A DNA stretch of 64,000 nucleotides from Siphonodentalium dalli (GCA_032622095.1 CP136068.1:131323989-131387988); one strand, 5' to 3'; shown: positions 1 through 16,007, counted from the first letter of the stretch. Made by a program: numbers and translations. Notes: generated by a model not told the origin, from the sequence alone.

Positions 1-495
1 TTTAAAGGTACTCAATCCATGTACAATGTCTTTAAAGGTACTCAATCCTCCATATACAATGTCTTTAAAAGTACTCAATCATCCATATACAATGTCTTTA
101 AAAGTACTCAATCATCCATATACAATGTCTTTAAAGGTACTCAATCCATATACAATGTCTTTAAAAGTACTCAATCATCCATATACAATGTCTTTAAAGG
201 TACTCAATCCATGTACAATGTCTTTAAAGGTACTCAATCCATATACAATGTCTTTAAAGGTACTCAATCCATGTACAATGTCTTTAAAGGTACTCAATCC
301 ATGTACAATGTCTTTAAAGGTACTCAATCCTCCATATACAATGTCTTTAAAAGTACTCAATCATCCATATACAATGTCTTTAAAGGTACTCAATCCATAT
401 ACAATGTCTTTAAAGGTACTCAATCCATATACAATGTCTTTAAAAGTACTCAATCATCCATATACAATGTCTTTAAAGGTACTCAATCCATATAC

Positions 496-3400
496 AATGT
501 CTTTAAAGGTACTCAATCCTCCATATACAATGTCTTTAAAGGTACTCAATCCATATACAATGTCTTTAAATGTACTCAATCCATATACAATGTCTTTAAA
601 GGTACTCAATCCATATACAATGTCTTTAAAGGTACTCAATCCATATACAATGTCTTTAAAGGTACTCAATCATCCATATACAATGTCTTTAAAGGTACTC
701 AATCATCCATCTACAATGGCTTTAAAGGTACTCAATCCATATACAATGTCTTTAAAGGTACTCAATCCATATACAATGGCTTTAAAGGTACTCAATCCAT
801 ATACAATGTCTTTAAAGGTACTCAATCCATCTACAATGTCTTTAAAGGTACTCAATCATCCATATACAATGTCTTTAAAGGTACTCAATCATCCATATAC
901 AATGTCTTTAAAGGTACTCAATCATCCATCTACAATGGCTTTAAAGGTACTCAATCCATATACAATGTCTTTAAAGGTACTCAATCATCCATCTACAATG
1001 GCTTTAAAGGTACTCAATCCATATACAATGTCTTTAAAGGTACTCAATCATCCATCTACAATGGCTTTAAAGGTACTCAATCCATATACAATGTCTTTAA
1101 AGGTACTCAATCCATATACAATGTCTTTAAAGGTACTCAATCATCCATATACAATGTCTTTAAAGGTACTCAATCCTCCATATACAATGTCTTTAAAGGT
1201 ACTCAATCCATATACAATGTCTTTAAAGGTACTCAATCCATATACAATGTCTTTAAAGGTACTCAATCATCCATATACAATGTCTTTAAAGGTACTCAAT
1301 CCATATACAATGTCTTTAAAGGTACTCAATCATCCATATACAATGTCTTTAAAGGTACTCAATCCATATACAATGTCTTTAAATGTACTCAATCCATATA
1401 CAATGTCTTTAAAGGTACTCAATCCATATACAATGTCTTTAAAGGTACTCAATCCATATACAATGTCTTTAAAGGTACTCAATCCATATACAATGTCTTT
1501 AAAGGTACTCAATCCATGTACAATGTCTTTAAAGGTACTCAATCCATGTACAATGTCTTTAAAGGTACTCAATCCTCCATATACAATGTCTTTAAAAGTA
1601 CTCAATCCATGTACAATGTCTTTAAAGGTACTCAATCCATGTACAATGTCTTTAAAGGTACTCAATCATCCATATACAATGTCTTTAAAAGTACTCAATC
1701 CATGTACAATGTCTTTAAAGGTACTCAATCCATGTACAATGTCTTTAAAGGTACTCAATCCATATACAATGTCTTTAAAGGTACTCAATCCTCCATATAC
1801 AATGTCTTTAAAGGTACTCAATCCTCCATATACAATGTCTTTAAAGGTACTCAATCCATATACAATGTCTTTAAAGGTACTCAATCCATATACAATGTCT
1901 TTAAAGGTACTCAATCCATGTACAATGTCTTTAAAGGTACTCAATCATCCATATACAATGTCTTTAAAGGTACTCAATCCATATACAATGTCTTTAAAGG
2001 TACTCAATCCATGTACAATGTCTTTAAAGGTACTCAATCCATGTACAATGTCTTTAAAGGTACTCAATCCATATACAATGTCTTTAAAGGTACTCAATCA
2101 TCCATATACAATGTCTTTAAAAGTACTCAATCCATATACAATGTCTTTAAAGGTACTCAATCCATATACAATGTCTTTAAAGGTACTCAATCCATATACA
2201 ATGTCTTTAAAGGTACTCAATCCATGTACAATGTCTTTAAAGGTACTCAATCCATGTACAATGTCTTTAAAGGTACTCAATCCTCCATATACAATGTCTT
2301 TAAAAGTACTCAATCCATGTACAATGTCTTTAAAGGTACTCAATCCATGTACAATGTCTTTAAAGGTACTCAATCATCCATATACAATGTCTTTAAAAGT
2401 ACTCAATCCATGTACAATGTCTTTAAAGGTACTCAATCCATGTACAATGTCTTTAAAGGTACTCAATCCATATACAATGTCTTTAAAGGTACTCAATCCT
2501 CCATATACAATGTCTTTAAAGGTACTCAATCCTCCATATACAATGTATTTAAAGGTACTCAATCCATATACAATGTCTTTAAAGGTACTCAATCATCCAT
2601 ATACAATGTCTTTAAAAGTACTCAATCCATGTACAATGTCTTTAAAGGTACTCAATCCATGTACAATGTCTTTAAAGGTACTCAATCCATATACAATGTC
2701 TTTAAAGGTACTCAATCCTCCATATACAATGTCTTTAAAGGTACTCAATCCATATACAATGTCTTTAAAGGTACTCAATCATCCATATACAATGTCTTTA
2801 AAGGTACTCAATCCATATACAATGTCTTTAAAGGTACTCAATCCATATACAATGTCTTTAAAGGTACTCAATCCTCCATATACAATGTCTTTAAAGGTAC
2901 TCAATCCATATACAATGTCTTTAAAGGTACTCAATCCATATACAATGTCTTTAAAGGTACTCAATCCATATACAATGTCTTTAAAGGTACTCAATCATCC
3001 ATATACAATGTCTTTAAAGGTACTCAATCATCCATATACAATGTCTTTAAAAGTACTCAATCCATGTACAATGTCTTTAAAGGTACTCAATCCATGTACA
3101 ATGTCTTTAAAAGTACTCAATCCATGTACAATGTCTTTAAAGGTACTCAATCCATATACAATGTCTTTAAAGGTACTCAATCCATGTACAATGTCTTTAA
3201 AGGTACTGAATCCATATACAATGTCTTTAAAGGTACTCAATCCATATACAATGTCTTTAAAAGTACTCAATCCATATACAATGTCTTTAAAGGTACTCAA
3301 TCCATATACAATGTCTTTAAAAGTACTCAATCCATATACAATGTCTTTAAAGGTACTCAATCCATATACAATGTCTTTAAAAGTACTCAATCCATATACA

Positions 3401-4958
3401 ATGTCTTTAAAGGTACTCAATCCATATACAATGTCTTTAAAGGTACTCAATCCATATACAATGTCTTTAAATGTACTCAATCCATGTACAATGTCTTTAA
3501 AGGTACTCAATCCATGTACAATGTCTTTAAAAGTACTCAATCCATATACAATGTCTTTAAAGGTACTCAATCCATATACAATGTCTTTAAAGGTACTCAA
3601 TCCATATACAATGTCTTTAAAAGTACTCAATCCATATACAATGTCTTTAAAGGTACTCAATCCATATACAATGTCTTTAAAGGTACTCAATCCATATACA
3701 ATGTCTTTAAAAGTACTCAATCCATATACAATGTCTTTAAAAGTACTCAATCCATATACAATGTCTTTAAAGGTACTCAATCCATATACAATGTCTTTAA
3801 AGGTACTCAATCCATGTACAATGTCTTTAAAGGTACTCAATCCATGTACAATGTCTTTAAAAGTACTCAATCCATATACAATGTCTTTAAAGGTACTCAA
3901 TCCATATACAATGTCTTTAAAGGTACTCAATCCTCCATATACAATGTCTTTAAAAGTACTCAATCCATATACAATGTCTTTAAAGGTACTCAATCCATAT
4001 ACAATGTCTTTAAAGGTACTCAATCCTCCATATACAATGTCTTTAAAAGTACTCAATCCATATACAATGTCTTTAAAGGTACTCAATCCATGTACAATGT
4101 CTTTAAAGGTACCCAATCATCCATGTACAATGTCTTTAAAGGTACTCAATCATCCATATACAATGTCTTTAAAAGTACTCAATCCATGTACAATGTCTTT
4201 AAAGGTACTCAATCCATGTACAATGTCTTTAAAAGTACTCAATCCATGTACAATGTCTTTAAAGGTACTCAATCCATGTACAATGTCTTTAAAGGTACTC
4301 AATCCATGTACAATGTCTTTAAAGGTACTCAATCATCCATATACAATGTCTTTAAAGGTACGCAATCCATATACAATGTCTTTAAAGGTACTCAATCCAT
4401 GTACAATGTCTTTAAATGTACTCAATCCATATACAATGTCTTTAAAGGTACTCAATCCATGTACAATGTCTTTAAATGTACTCAATCCATGTACAATGTC
4501 TTTAAAAGTACTCAATCCATATACAATGTCTTTAAAGGTACTCAATCCATGTACAATGTCTTTAAATGTACTCAATCCATATACAATGTCTTTAAAGGTA
4601 CTCAATCCATATACAATGTCTTTAAAGGTACTCAATCCATGTACAATGTCTTTAAAAGTACTCAATCCATATACAATGTCTTTAAAGGTACTCAATCCAT
4701 ATACAATGTCTTTAAAGGTACTCAATCCATATACAATGTCTTTAAAGGTACTCAATCCATGTACAATGTCTTTAAAGGTACTCAATCCTCCATATACAAT
4801 GTCTTTAAAGGTACTCAATCCATGTACAATGTCTTTAAATGTACTCAATCCATGTACAATGTCTTTAAAGGTACTCAATCCATGTACAATGTCTTTAAAG
4901 GTACTCAATCCATGTACAATGTCTTTAAAGGTACTCAATCCATGTACAATGTCTTTAA
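496..4958. repeat. Satellite segmental duplication, copy 1
   Basis: This block matches 11545-16007 at a constant offset of 11049 bp. The order of 30- and 33-bp units and the AGT/TGT/GGC/ATGTAC variants is the same throughout. The few differences seen include a C-to-A change near 2547 and an A-to-T change near 15078 in the second copy. The offset leaves a 9-bp remainder on division by 30, so the second copy is out of register with its neighbours. An assembly artefact is an alternative. Confidence 0.9.
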
Positions 4959-6897
4959 ATGTACTCAATCCATGTACAATGTCTTTAAAAGTACTCAATC
5001 CATATACAATGTCTTTAAAGGTACTCAATCCATGTACAATGTCTTTAAATGTACTCAATCCATATACAATGTCTTTAAAGGTACTCAATCCATATACAAT
5101 GTCTTTAAAGGTACTCAATCCATGTACAATGTCTTTAAAAGTACTCAATCCATATACAATGTCTTTAAAGGTACTCAATCCATATACAATGTCTTTAAAG
5201 GTACTCAATCCATATACAATGTCTTTAAAGGTACTCAATCCATGTACAATGTCTTTAAAGGTACTCAATCCTCCATATACAATGTCTTTAAAGGTACTCA
5301 ATCCATGTACAATGTCTTTAAATGTACTCAATCCATGTACAATGTCTTTAAAGGTACTCAATCCATGTACAATGTCTTTAAAGGTACTCAATCCATATAC
5401 AATGTCTTTAAAGGTACTCAATCCATATACAATGTCTTTAAAGGTACTCAATCCATATACAATGTCTTTAAAGGTACTCAATCCTCCATATACAATGTCT
5501 TTAAAGGTACTCAATCCATATACAATGTCTTTAAAGGTACTCAATCCATATACAATGTCTTTAAAGGTACTCAATCCTCCATATACAATGTCTTTAAAGG
5601 TACTCAATCCATATACAATGTCTTTAAAGGTACTCAATCCTCCATATACAATGTCTTTAAAGGTACTCAATCCATATACAATGTCTTTAAAGGTACTCAA
5701 TCATCCATGTACAATGTCTTTAAAGGTACTCAATCCATATACAATGTCTTTAAAGGTACTCAATCCTCCATATACAATGTCTTTAAAGGTACTCAATCCT
5801 CCATATACAATGTCTTTAAAGGTACTCAATCATCCATCTACAATGGCTTTAAAGGTACTCAATCCATATACAATGTCTTTAAAGGTACTCAATCCATATA
5901 CAATGTCTTTAAAGGTACTCAATCCATATACAATGTCTTTAAAGGTACTCAATCCATATACAATGTCTTTAAAGGTACTCAATCCTCCATATACAATGTC
6001 TTTAAAGGTACTCAATCCATATACAATGTCTTTAAAGGTAATCAATCCATATACAATGTCTTTAAAGGTACTCAATCCATATACAATGTCTTTAAAGGTA
6101 CTCAATCCATATACAATGTCTTTAAAGGTACTCAATCCATATACAATGTCTTTAAAGGTACTCAATCCATATACAATGTCTTTAAAGGTACTCAATCCTC
6201 CATATACAATGTCTTTAAAGGTACTCAATCCATATACAATGTCTTTAAAGGTACTCAATCCATATACAATGTCTTTAAAGGTACTCAATCCATATACAAT
6301 GTCTTTAAAGGTACTCAATCCATATACAATGTCTTTAAAGGTACTCAATCCATATACAATGTCTTTAAAGGTACTCAATCCTCCATATACAATGTCTTTA
6401 AAGGTACTCAATCCATATACAATGTCTTTAAAGGTACTCAATCCATATACAATGTCTTTAAAGGTACTCAATCCATGTACAATGTCTTTAAATGTACTCA
6501 ATCCATATACAATGTCTTTAAAGGTACTCAATCCATATACAATGTCTTTAAAGGTACTCAATCCTCCATATACAATGTCTTTAAAGGTACTCAATCCATA
6601 TACAATGTCTTTAAAGGTACTCAATCCATATACAATGTCTTTAAAGGTACTCAATCCATGTACAATGTCTTTAAAGGTACTCAATCCATATACAATGTCT
6701 TTAAAGGTACTCAATCCTCCATATACAATGTCTTTAAAGGTACTCAATCCATATACAATGTCTTTAAAGGTACTCAATCATCCATCTACAATGTCTTTAA
6801 AGGTACTCAATCCATATACAATGTCTTTAAAGGTACTCAATCCATATACAATGTCTTTAAAGGTACTCAATCCATATACAATGTCTTTAAAGGTACT

Positions 6898-7340
6898 CAA
6901 TCCTCCATATACAATGTCTTTAAAGGTACTCAATCCATATACAATGTCTTTAAAGGTACTCAATCCTCCATATACAATGTCTTTAAAGGTACTCAATCCA
7001 TATACAATGTCTTTAAAGGTACTCAATCCTCCATATACAATGTCTTTAAAGGTACTCAATCCATATACAATGTCTTTAAAGGTACTCAATCCTCCATATA
7101 CAATGTCTTTAAAGGTACTCAATCCATATACAATGTCTTTAAAGGTACTCAATCCTCCATATACAATGTCTTTAAAGGTACTCAATCCATATACAATGTC
7201 TTTAAAGGTACTCAATCCTCCATATACAATGTCTTTAAAGGTACTCAATCCATATACAATGTCTTTAAAGGTACTCAATCCTCCATATACAATGTCTTTA
7301 AAGGTACTCAATCCATATACAATGTCTTTAAAGGTACTCA
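6898..7340. repeat. 63-bp higher-order satellite repeat
   Basis: Here 33-bp (TCC form) and 30-bp monomers alternate strictly for about seven cycles. This gives a 63-bp higher-order unit, a local homogenised domain inside the array. Confidence 0.8.
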
Positions 7341-9479
7341 ATCCATATACAATGTCTTTAAAGGTACTCAATCCATATACAATGTCTTTAAAGGTACTCA
7401 ATCCATATACAATGTCTTTAAAGGTACTCAATCCATATACAATGTCTTTATAGGTACTCAATCATCCATATACAATGTCTTTAAAAGTACTCAATCCATA
7501 TACAATGTCTTTAAAGGTACTCAATCCATATACAATGTCTTTAAAGGTACTCAATCCATATACAATGTCTTTAAAGGTACTCAATCCATGTACAATGTCT
7601 TTAAAGGTACTCAATCCATATACAATGTCTTTAAAGGTACTCAATCATCCATATACAATGTCTTTAAAGGTACTCAATCATCCATATACAATGTCTTTAA
7701 AGGTACTCAATCCTCCATATACAATGTCTTTAAAGGTACTCAATCCATATACAATGTCTTTAAAGGTACTCAATCCATATACAATGTCTTTAAAGGTACT
7801 CAATCCTCCATATACAATGTCTTTAAAGGTACTCAATCCATATACAATGTCTTTAAAGGTACTCAATCATCCATGTACAATGTCTTTAAAGGTACTCAAT
7901 CCATATACAATGTCTTTAAAGGTACTCAATCCTCCATATACAATGTCTTTAAAAGTACTCAATCCATATACAATGTCTTTAAAGGTACTCAATCCATGTA
8001 CAATGTCTTTAAAGGTACTCAATCATCCATCTACAATGTCTTTAAAGGTACTCAATCCATATACAATGTCTTTAAAGGTACTCAATCCATATACAATGTC
8101 TTTAAAGGTACTCAATCCATATACAATGTCTTTAAAGGTACTCAATCCATATACAATGTCTTTAAAGGTACTCAATCATCCATATACAATGTCTTTAAAA
8201 GTACTCAATCCATATACAATGTCTTTAAAGGTACTCAATCCATATACAATGTCTTTAAAGGTACTCAATCCATGTACAATGTCTTTAAAGGTACTCAATC
8301 CATATACAATGTCTTTAAAGGTACTCAAGCCATATACAATGTCTTTAAAGGTACTCAATCCATGTACAATGTCTTTAAAGGTACTCAATCCATATACAAT
8401 GTCTTTAAAGGTACTCAATCCATATACAATGTCTTTAAAGGTACTCAATCCTCCATATACAATGTCTTTAAAGGTACTCAATCCATATACAATGTCTTTA
8501 AAGGTACTCAATCATCCATATACAATGTCTTTAAAGGTACTCAATCCATATACAATGTCTTTAAAGGTACTCAATCCATATACAATGTCTTTAAAGGTAC
8601 TCAATCCATATACAATGTCTTTAAAGGTACTCAATCATCCATATACAATGTCTTTAAAAGTACTCAATCCATATACAATGTCTTTAAAGGTACTCAATCC
8701 ATATACAATGTCTTTAAAGGTACTCAATCCATATACAATGTCTTTAAAGGTACTCAATCCATGTACAATGTCTTTAAAGGTACTCAATCCATATACAATG
8801 TCTATAAAGGTACTCAATCCTCCATATACAATGTCTTTAAAAGTACTCAATCCATATACAATGTCTTTAAAGGTACTCAATCCATGTACAATGTCTTTAA
8901 AGGTACTCAATCCATATACAATGTCTTTAAAGGTACTCAATCCATATACAATGTCTTTAAAGGTACTCAATCCATGTACAATGTCTTTAAAGGTACTCAA
9001 TCCATGTACAATGTCTTTAAAGGTACTCAATCCATATACAATGTCTTTAAAGGTACTCAATCCATATACAATGTCTTTAAAGGTACTCAATCCATGTACA
9101 ATGTCTTTAAAGGTACTCAATCCATATACAATGTCTATAAAGGTACTCAATCCTCCATATACAATGTCTTTAAAAGTACTCAATCCATATACAATGTCTT
9201 TAAAGGTACTCAATCCATGTACAATGTCTTTAAAGGTACTCAATCCATATACAATGTCTATAAAGGTACTCAATCCTCCATATACAATGTCTTTAAAAGT
9301 ACTCAATCCATATACAATGTCTTTAAAGGTACTCAATCCATATACAATGTCTTTAAAGGTACTCAATCCATATACAATGTCTTTAAAGGTACTCAATCCA
9401 TATACAATGTCTTTAAAGGTACTCAATCCATATACAATGTCTTTAAAGGTACTCAATCCATGTACAATGTCTTTAAAGG

Positions 9480-10910
9480 TACCCAATCCATATACAATGT
9501 CTATAAAGGTACTCAATCCATATACAATGTCTTTAAAGGTACTCAATCCTCCATATACAATGTCTTTAAAGGTACTCAATCCATGTACAATGTCTTTAAA
9601 GGTACTCAATCATCCATATACAATGTCTTTAAAAGTACTCAATCCATATACAATGTCTTTAAAGGTACTCAATCCATATACAATGTCTTTAAAGGTACTC
9701 AATCCATATACAATGTCTTTAAAGGTACTCAATCCATATACAATGTCTTTAAAGGTACTCAATCCATATACAATGTCTTTAAAGGTACTCAATCCATGTA
9801 CAATGTCTTTAAAGGTACTCAATCCATATACAATGTCTATAAAGGTACTCAATCCATATACAATGTCTTTAAAGGTACTCAATCCTCCATATACAATGTC
9901 TTTAAAGGTACTCAATCCATGTACAATGTCTTTAAAGGTACTCAATCCATATACAATGTCTATAAAGGTACTCAATCCTCCATATACAATGTCTTTAAAA
10001 GTACTCAATCCATATACAATGTCTTTAAAGGTACTCAATCCATATACAATGTCTTTAAAGGTACTCAATCCATATACAATGTCTTTAAAGGTACTCAATC
10101 CATATACAATGTCTTTAAAGGTACTCAATCCATATACAATGTCTTTAAAGGTACTCAATCCATGTACAATGTCTTTAAAGGTACTCAATCCATATACAAT
10201 GTCTATAAAGGTACTCAATCCATATACAATGTCTTTAAAGGTACTCAATCCTCCATATACAATGTCTTTAAAGGTACTCAATCCATGTACAATGTCTTTA
10301 AAGGTACTCAATCATCCATATACAATGTCTTTAAAAGTACTCAATCCATATACAATGTCTTTAAAGGTACTCAATCCATATACAATGTCTTTAAAGGTAC
10401 TCAATCCATATACAATGTCTTTAAAGGTACTCAATCTATATACAATGTCTTTAAAGGTACTCAATCCATATACAATGCTTTAAAGGTACTCAATCCATGT
10501 ACAATGTCTTTAAAGGTACTCAATCCATATACAATGTCTATAAAGGTACTCAATCCATATACAATGTCTTTAAAGGTACTCAATCCTCCATATACAATGT
10601 CTTTAAAGGTACTCAATCCATGTACAATGTCTTTAAAGGTACTCAATCATCCATATACAATGTCTTTAAAAGTACTCAATCCATGTACAATGTCTTTAAA
10701 GGTACTCAATCCATATACAATGTCTTTAAAGGTACTCAATCCATATACAATGTCTTTAAAGGTACTCAATCCATATACAATGTCTTTAAAGGTACTCAAT
10801 CCATGTACAATGTCTTTAAAGGTACTCAATCCATATACAATGTCTATAAAGGTACTCAATCCATATACAATGTCTTTAAAGGTACTCAATCCTCCATATA
10901 CAATGTCTAT
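9480..10910. repeat. Higher-order satellite block marked by TATAAAGG
   Basis: Monomers with TCTATAAAGG instead of TCTTTAAAGG recur near 9501, 9836, 10203, 10536 and 10845. Each is followed by a similar series of ATGTAC, TCC and AGT variants, giving a higher-order period of roughly 310-370 bp. The same marker occurs more sparsely from about 8800. A single-base deletion near 10478 shifts the repeat register. Confidence 0.75.
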
Positions 10911-11544
10911 AAAGGTACTCAATCCATATACAATGTCTTTAAAGGTACTCAATCCTCCATATACAATGTCTTTAAAGGTACTCAATCCATATACAATGTC
11001 TTTAAAGGTACTCAATCCATATACAATGTCTTTAAAGGTACTCAATCCATATACAATGTCTTTAAAGGTACTCAATCCATGTACAATGTCTTTAAAGGTA
11101 CTCAATCCATATACAATGTCTTTAAAGGTACTCAATCATCCATATACAATGTCTTTAAAGGTACTCAATCCATGTACAATGTCTTTAAAGGTACTCAATC
11201 CATATACAATGTCTTTAAACGTACTCAATCCATGTACAATGTCTTTAAAGGTACTCAATCCATGTACAATGTCTTTAAAGGTACTCAATCCTCCATATAC
11301 AATGTCTTTAAAAGTACTCAATCATCCATATACAATGTCTTTAAAAGTACTCAATCATCCATATACAATGTCTTTAAAGGTACTCAATCCATATACAATG
11401 TCTTTAAAAGTACTCAATCATCCATATACAATGTCTTTAAAGGTACTCAATCCATGTACAATGTCTTTAAAGGTACTCAATCCATATACAATGTCTTTAA
11501 AGGTACTCAATCCATGTACAATGTCTTTAAAGGTACTCAATGTC

Positions 11545-14500
11545 AATGTCTTTAAAGGTACTCAATCCTCCATATACAATGTCTTTAAAGGTACTCAATC
11601 CATATACAATGTCTTTAAATGTACTCAATCCATATACAATGTCTTTAAAGGTACTCAATCCATATACAATGTCTTTAAAGGTACTCAATCCATATACAAT
11701 GTCTTTAAAGGTACTCAATCATCCATATACAATGTCTTTAAAGGTACTCAATCATCCATCTACAATGGCTTTAAAGGTACTCAATCCATATACAATGTCT
11801 TTAAAGGTACTCAATCCATATACAATGGCTTTAAAGGTACTCAATCCATATACAATGTCTTTAAAGGTACTCAATCCATCTACAATGTCTTTAAAGGTAC
11901 TCAATCATCCATATACAATGTCTTTAAAGGTACTCAATCATCCATATACAATGTCTTTAAAGGTACTCAATCATCCATCTACAATGGCTTTAAAGGTACT
12001 CAATCCATATACAATGTCTTTAAAGGTACTCAATCATCCATCTACAATGGCTTTAAAGGTACTCAATCCATATACAATGTCTTTAAAGGTACTCAATCAT
12101 CCATCTACAATGGCTTTAAAGGTACTCAATCCATATACAATGTCTTTAAAGGTACTCAATCCATATACAATGTCTTTAAAGGTACTCAATCATCCATATA
12201 CAATGTCTTTAAAGGTACTCAATCCTCCATATACAATGTCTTTAAAGGTACTCAATCCATATACAATGTCTTTAAAGGTACTCAATCCATATACAATGTC
12301 TTTAAAGGTACTCAATCATCCATATACAATGTCTTTAAAGGTACTCAATCCATATACAATGTCTTTAAAGGTACTCAATCATCCATATACAATGTCTTTA
12401 AAGGTACTCAATCCATATACAATGTCTTTAAATGTACTCAATCCATATACAATGTCTTTAAAGGTACTCAATCCATATACAATGTCTTTAAAGGTACTCA
12501 ATCCATATACAATGTCTTTAAAGGTACTCAATCCATATACAATGTCTTTAAAGGTACTCAATCCATGTACAATGTCTTTAAAGGTACTCAATCCATGTAC
12601 AATGTCTTTAAAGGTACTCAATCCTCCATATACAATGTCTTTAAAAGTACTCAATCCATGTACAATGTCTTTAAAGGTACTCAATCCATGTACAATGTCT
12701 TTAAAGGTACTCAATCATCCATATACAATGTCTTTAAAAGTACTCAATCCATGTACAATGTCTTTAAAGGTACTCAATCCATGTACAATGTCTTTAAAGG
12801 TACTCAATCCATATACAATGTCTTTAAAGGTACTCAATCCTCCATATACAATGTCTTTAAAGGTACTCAATCCTCCATATACAATGTCTTTAAAGGTACT
12901 CAATCCATATACAATGTCTTTAAAGGTACTCAATCCATATACAATGTCTTTAAAGGTACTCAATCCATGTACAATGTCTTTAAAGGTACTCAATCATCCA
13001 TATACAATGTCTTTAAAGGTACTCAATCCATATACAATGTCTTTAAAGGTACTCAATCCATGTACAATGTCTTTAAAGGTACTCAATCCATGTACAATGT
13101 CTTTAAAGGTACTCAATCCATATACAATGTCTTTAAAGGTACTCAATCATCCATATACAATGTCTTTAAAAGTACTCAATCCATATACAATGTCTTTAAA
13201 GGTACTCAATCCATATACAATGTCTTTAAAGGTACTCAATCCATATACAATGTCTTTAAAGGTACTCAATCCATGTACAATGTCTTTAAAGGTACTCAAT
13301 CCATGTACAATGTCTTTAAAGGTACTCAATCCTCCATATACAATGTCTTTAAAAGTACTCAATCCATGTACAATGTCTTTAAAGGTACTCAATCCATGTA
13401 CAATGTCTTTAAAGGTACTCAATCATCCATATACAATGTCTTTAAAAGTACTCAATCCATGTACAATGTCTTTAAAGGTACTCAATCCATGTACAATGTC
13501 TTTAAAGGTACTCAATCCATATACAATGTCTTTAAAGGTACTCAATCCTCCATATACAATGTCTTTAAAGGTACTCAATCCTCCATATACAATGTCTTTA
13601 AAGGTACTCAATCCATATACAATGTCTTTAAAGGTACTCAATCATCCATATACAATGTCTTTAAAAGTACTCAATCCATGTACAATGTCTTTAAAGGTAC
13701 TCAATCCATGTACAATGTCTTTAAAGGTACTCAATCCATATACAATGTCTTTAAAGGTACTCAATCCTCCATATACAATGTCTTTAAAGGTACTCAATCC
13801 ATATACAATGTCTTTAAAGGTACTCAATCATCCATATACAATGTCTTTAAAGGTACTCAATCCATATACAATGTCTTTAAAGGTACTCAATCCATATACA
13901 ATGTCTTTAAAGGTACTCAATCCTCCATATACAATGTCTTTAAAGGTACTCAATCCATATACAATGTCTTTAAAGGTACTCAATCCATATACAATGTCTT
14001 TAAAGGTACTCAATCCATATACAATGTCTTTAAAGGTACTCAATCATCCATATACAATGTCTTTAAAGGTACTCAATCATCCATATACAATGTCTTTAAA
14101 AGTACTCAATCCATGTACAATGTCTTTAAAGGTACTCAATCCATGTACAATGTCTTTAAAAGTACTCAATCCATGTACAATGTCTTTAAAGGTACTCAAT
14201 CCATATACAATGTCTTTAAAGGTACTCAATCCATGTACAATGTCTTTAAAGGTACTGAATCCATATACAATGTCTTTAAAGGTACTCAATCCATATACAA
14301 TGTCTTTAAAAGTACTCAATCCATATACAATGTCTTTAAAGGTACTCAATCCATATACAATGTCTTTAAAAGTACTCAATCCATATACAATGTCTTTAAA
14401 GGTACTCAATCCATATACAATGTCTTTAAAAGTACTCAATCCATATACAATGTCTTTAAAGGTACTCAATCCATATACAATGTCTTTAAAGGTACTCAAT

Positions 14501-16007
14501 CCATATACAATGTCTTTAAATGTACTCAATCCATGTACAATGTCTTTAAAGGTACTCAATCCATGTACAATGTCTTTAAAAGTACTCAATCCATATACAA
14601 TGTCTTTAAAGGTACTCAATCCATATACAATGTCTTTAAAGGTACTCAATCCATATACAATGTCTTTAAAAGTACTCAATCCATATACAATGTCTTTAAA
14701 GGTACTCAATCCATATACAATGTCTTTAAAGGTACTCAATCCATATACAATGTCTTTAAAAGTACTCAATCCATATACAATGTCTTTAAAAGTACTCAAT
14801 CCATATACAATGTCTTTAAAGGTACTCAATCCATATACAATGTCTTTAAAGGTACTCAATCCATGTACAATGTCTTTAAAGGTACTCAATCCATGTACAA
14901 TGTCTTTAAAAGTACTCAATCCATATACAATGTCTTTAAAGGTACTCAATCCATATACAATGTCTTTAAAGGTACTCAATCCTCCATATACAATGTCTTT
15001 AAAAGTACTCAATCCATATACAATGTCTTTAAAGGTACTCAATCCATATACAATGTCTTTAAAGGTACTCAATCCTCCTTATACAATGTCTTTAAAAGTA
15101 CTCAATCCATATACAATGTCTTTAAAGGTACTCAATCCATGTACAATGTCTTTAAAGGTACCCAATCATCCATGTACAATGTCTTTAAAGGTACTCAATC
15201 ATCCATATACAATGTCTTTAAAAGTACTCAATCCATGTACAATGTCTTTAAAGGTACTCAATCCATGTACAATGTCTTTAAAAGTACTCAATCCATGTAC
15301 AATGTCTTTAAAGGTACTCAATCCATGTACAATGTCTTTAAAGGTACTCAATCCATGTACAATGTCTTTAAAGGTACTCAATCATCCATATACAATGTCT
15401 TTAAAGGTACGCAATCCATATACAATGTCTTTAAAGGTACTCAATCCATGTACAATGTCTTTAAATGTACTCAATCCATATACAATGTCTTTAAAGGTAC
15501 TCAATCCATGTACAATGTCTTTAAATGTACTCAATCCATGTACAATGTCTTTAAAAGTACTCAATCCATATACAATGTCTTTAAAGGTACTCAATCCATG
15601 TACAATGTCTTTAAATGTACTCAATCCATATACAATGTCTTTAAAGGTACTCAATCCATATACAATGTCTTTAAAGGTACTCAATCCATGTACAATGTCT
15701 TTAAAAGTACTCAATCCATATACAATGTCTTTAAAGGTACTCAATCCATATACAATGTCTTTAAAGGTACTCAATCCATATACAATGTCTTTAAAGGTAC
15801 TCAATCCATGTACAATGTCTTTAAAGGTACTCAATCCTCCATATACAATGTCTTTAAAGGTACTCAATCCATGTACAATGTCTTTAAATGTACTCAATCC
15901 ATGTACAATGTCTTTAAAGGTACTCAATCCATGTACAATGTCTTTAAAGGTACTCAATCCATGTACAATGTCTTTAAAGGTACTCAATCCATGTACAATG
16001 TCTTTAA
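11545..16007. repeat. Satellite segmental duplication, copy 2
   Basis: Second copy of the 4.46-kb block at 496-4958. Its left junction is visible as an aberrant, shortened unit around 11540 (ACTCAATGTCAATGTC) that fuses two partial monomers. Homology ends near 16007, where copy 1 has TTTAAATGT and copy 2 has TTTAAAAGT. The array then passes into its degenerate distal part. Confidence 0.9.

Noticed and set aside
4333-5700. Minus-strand frames with repeated STFKDIVYGL
   Set aside because: Satellite read backwards. The apparent ends are only the TGA created by the TCA-type 33-bp monomer.
26-7453. A second long frame with repeated MSLKVLNPYT
   Set aside because: It is the same satellite read in another frame.
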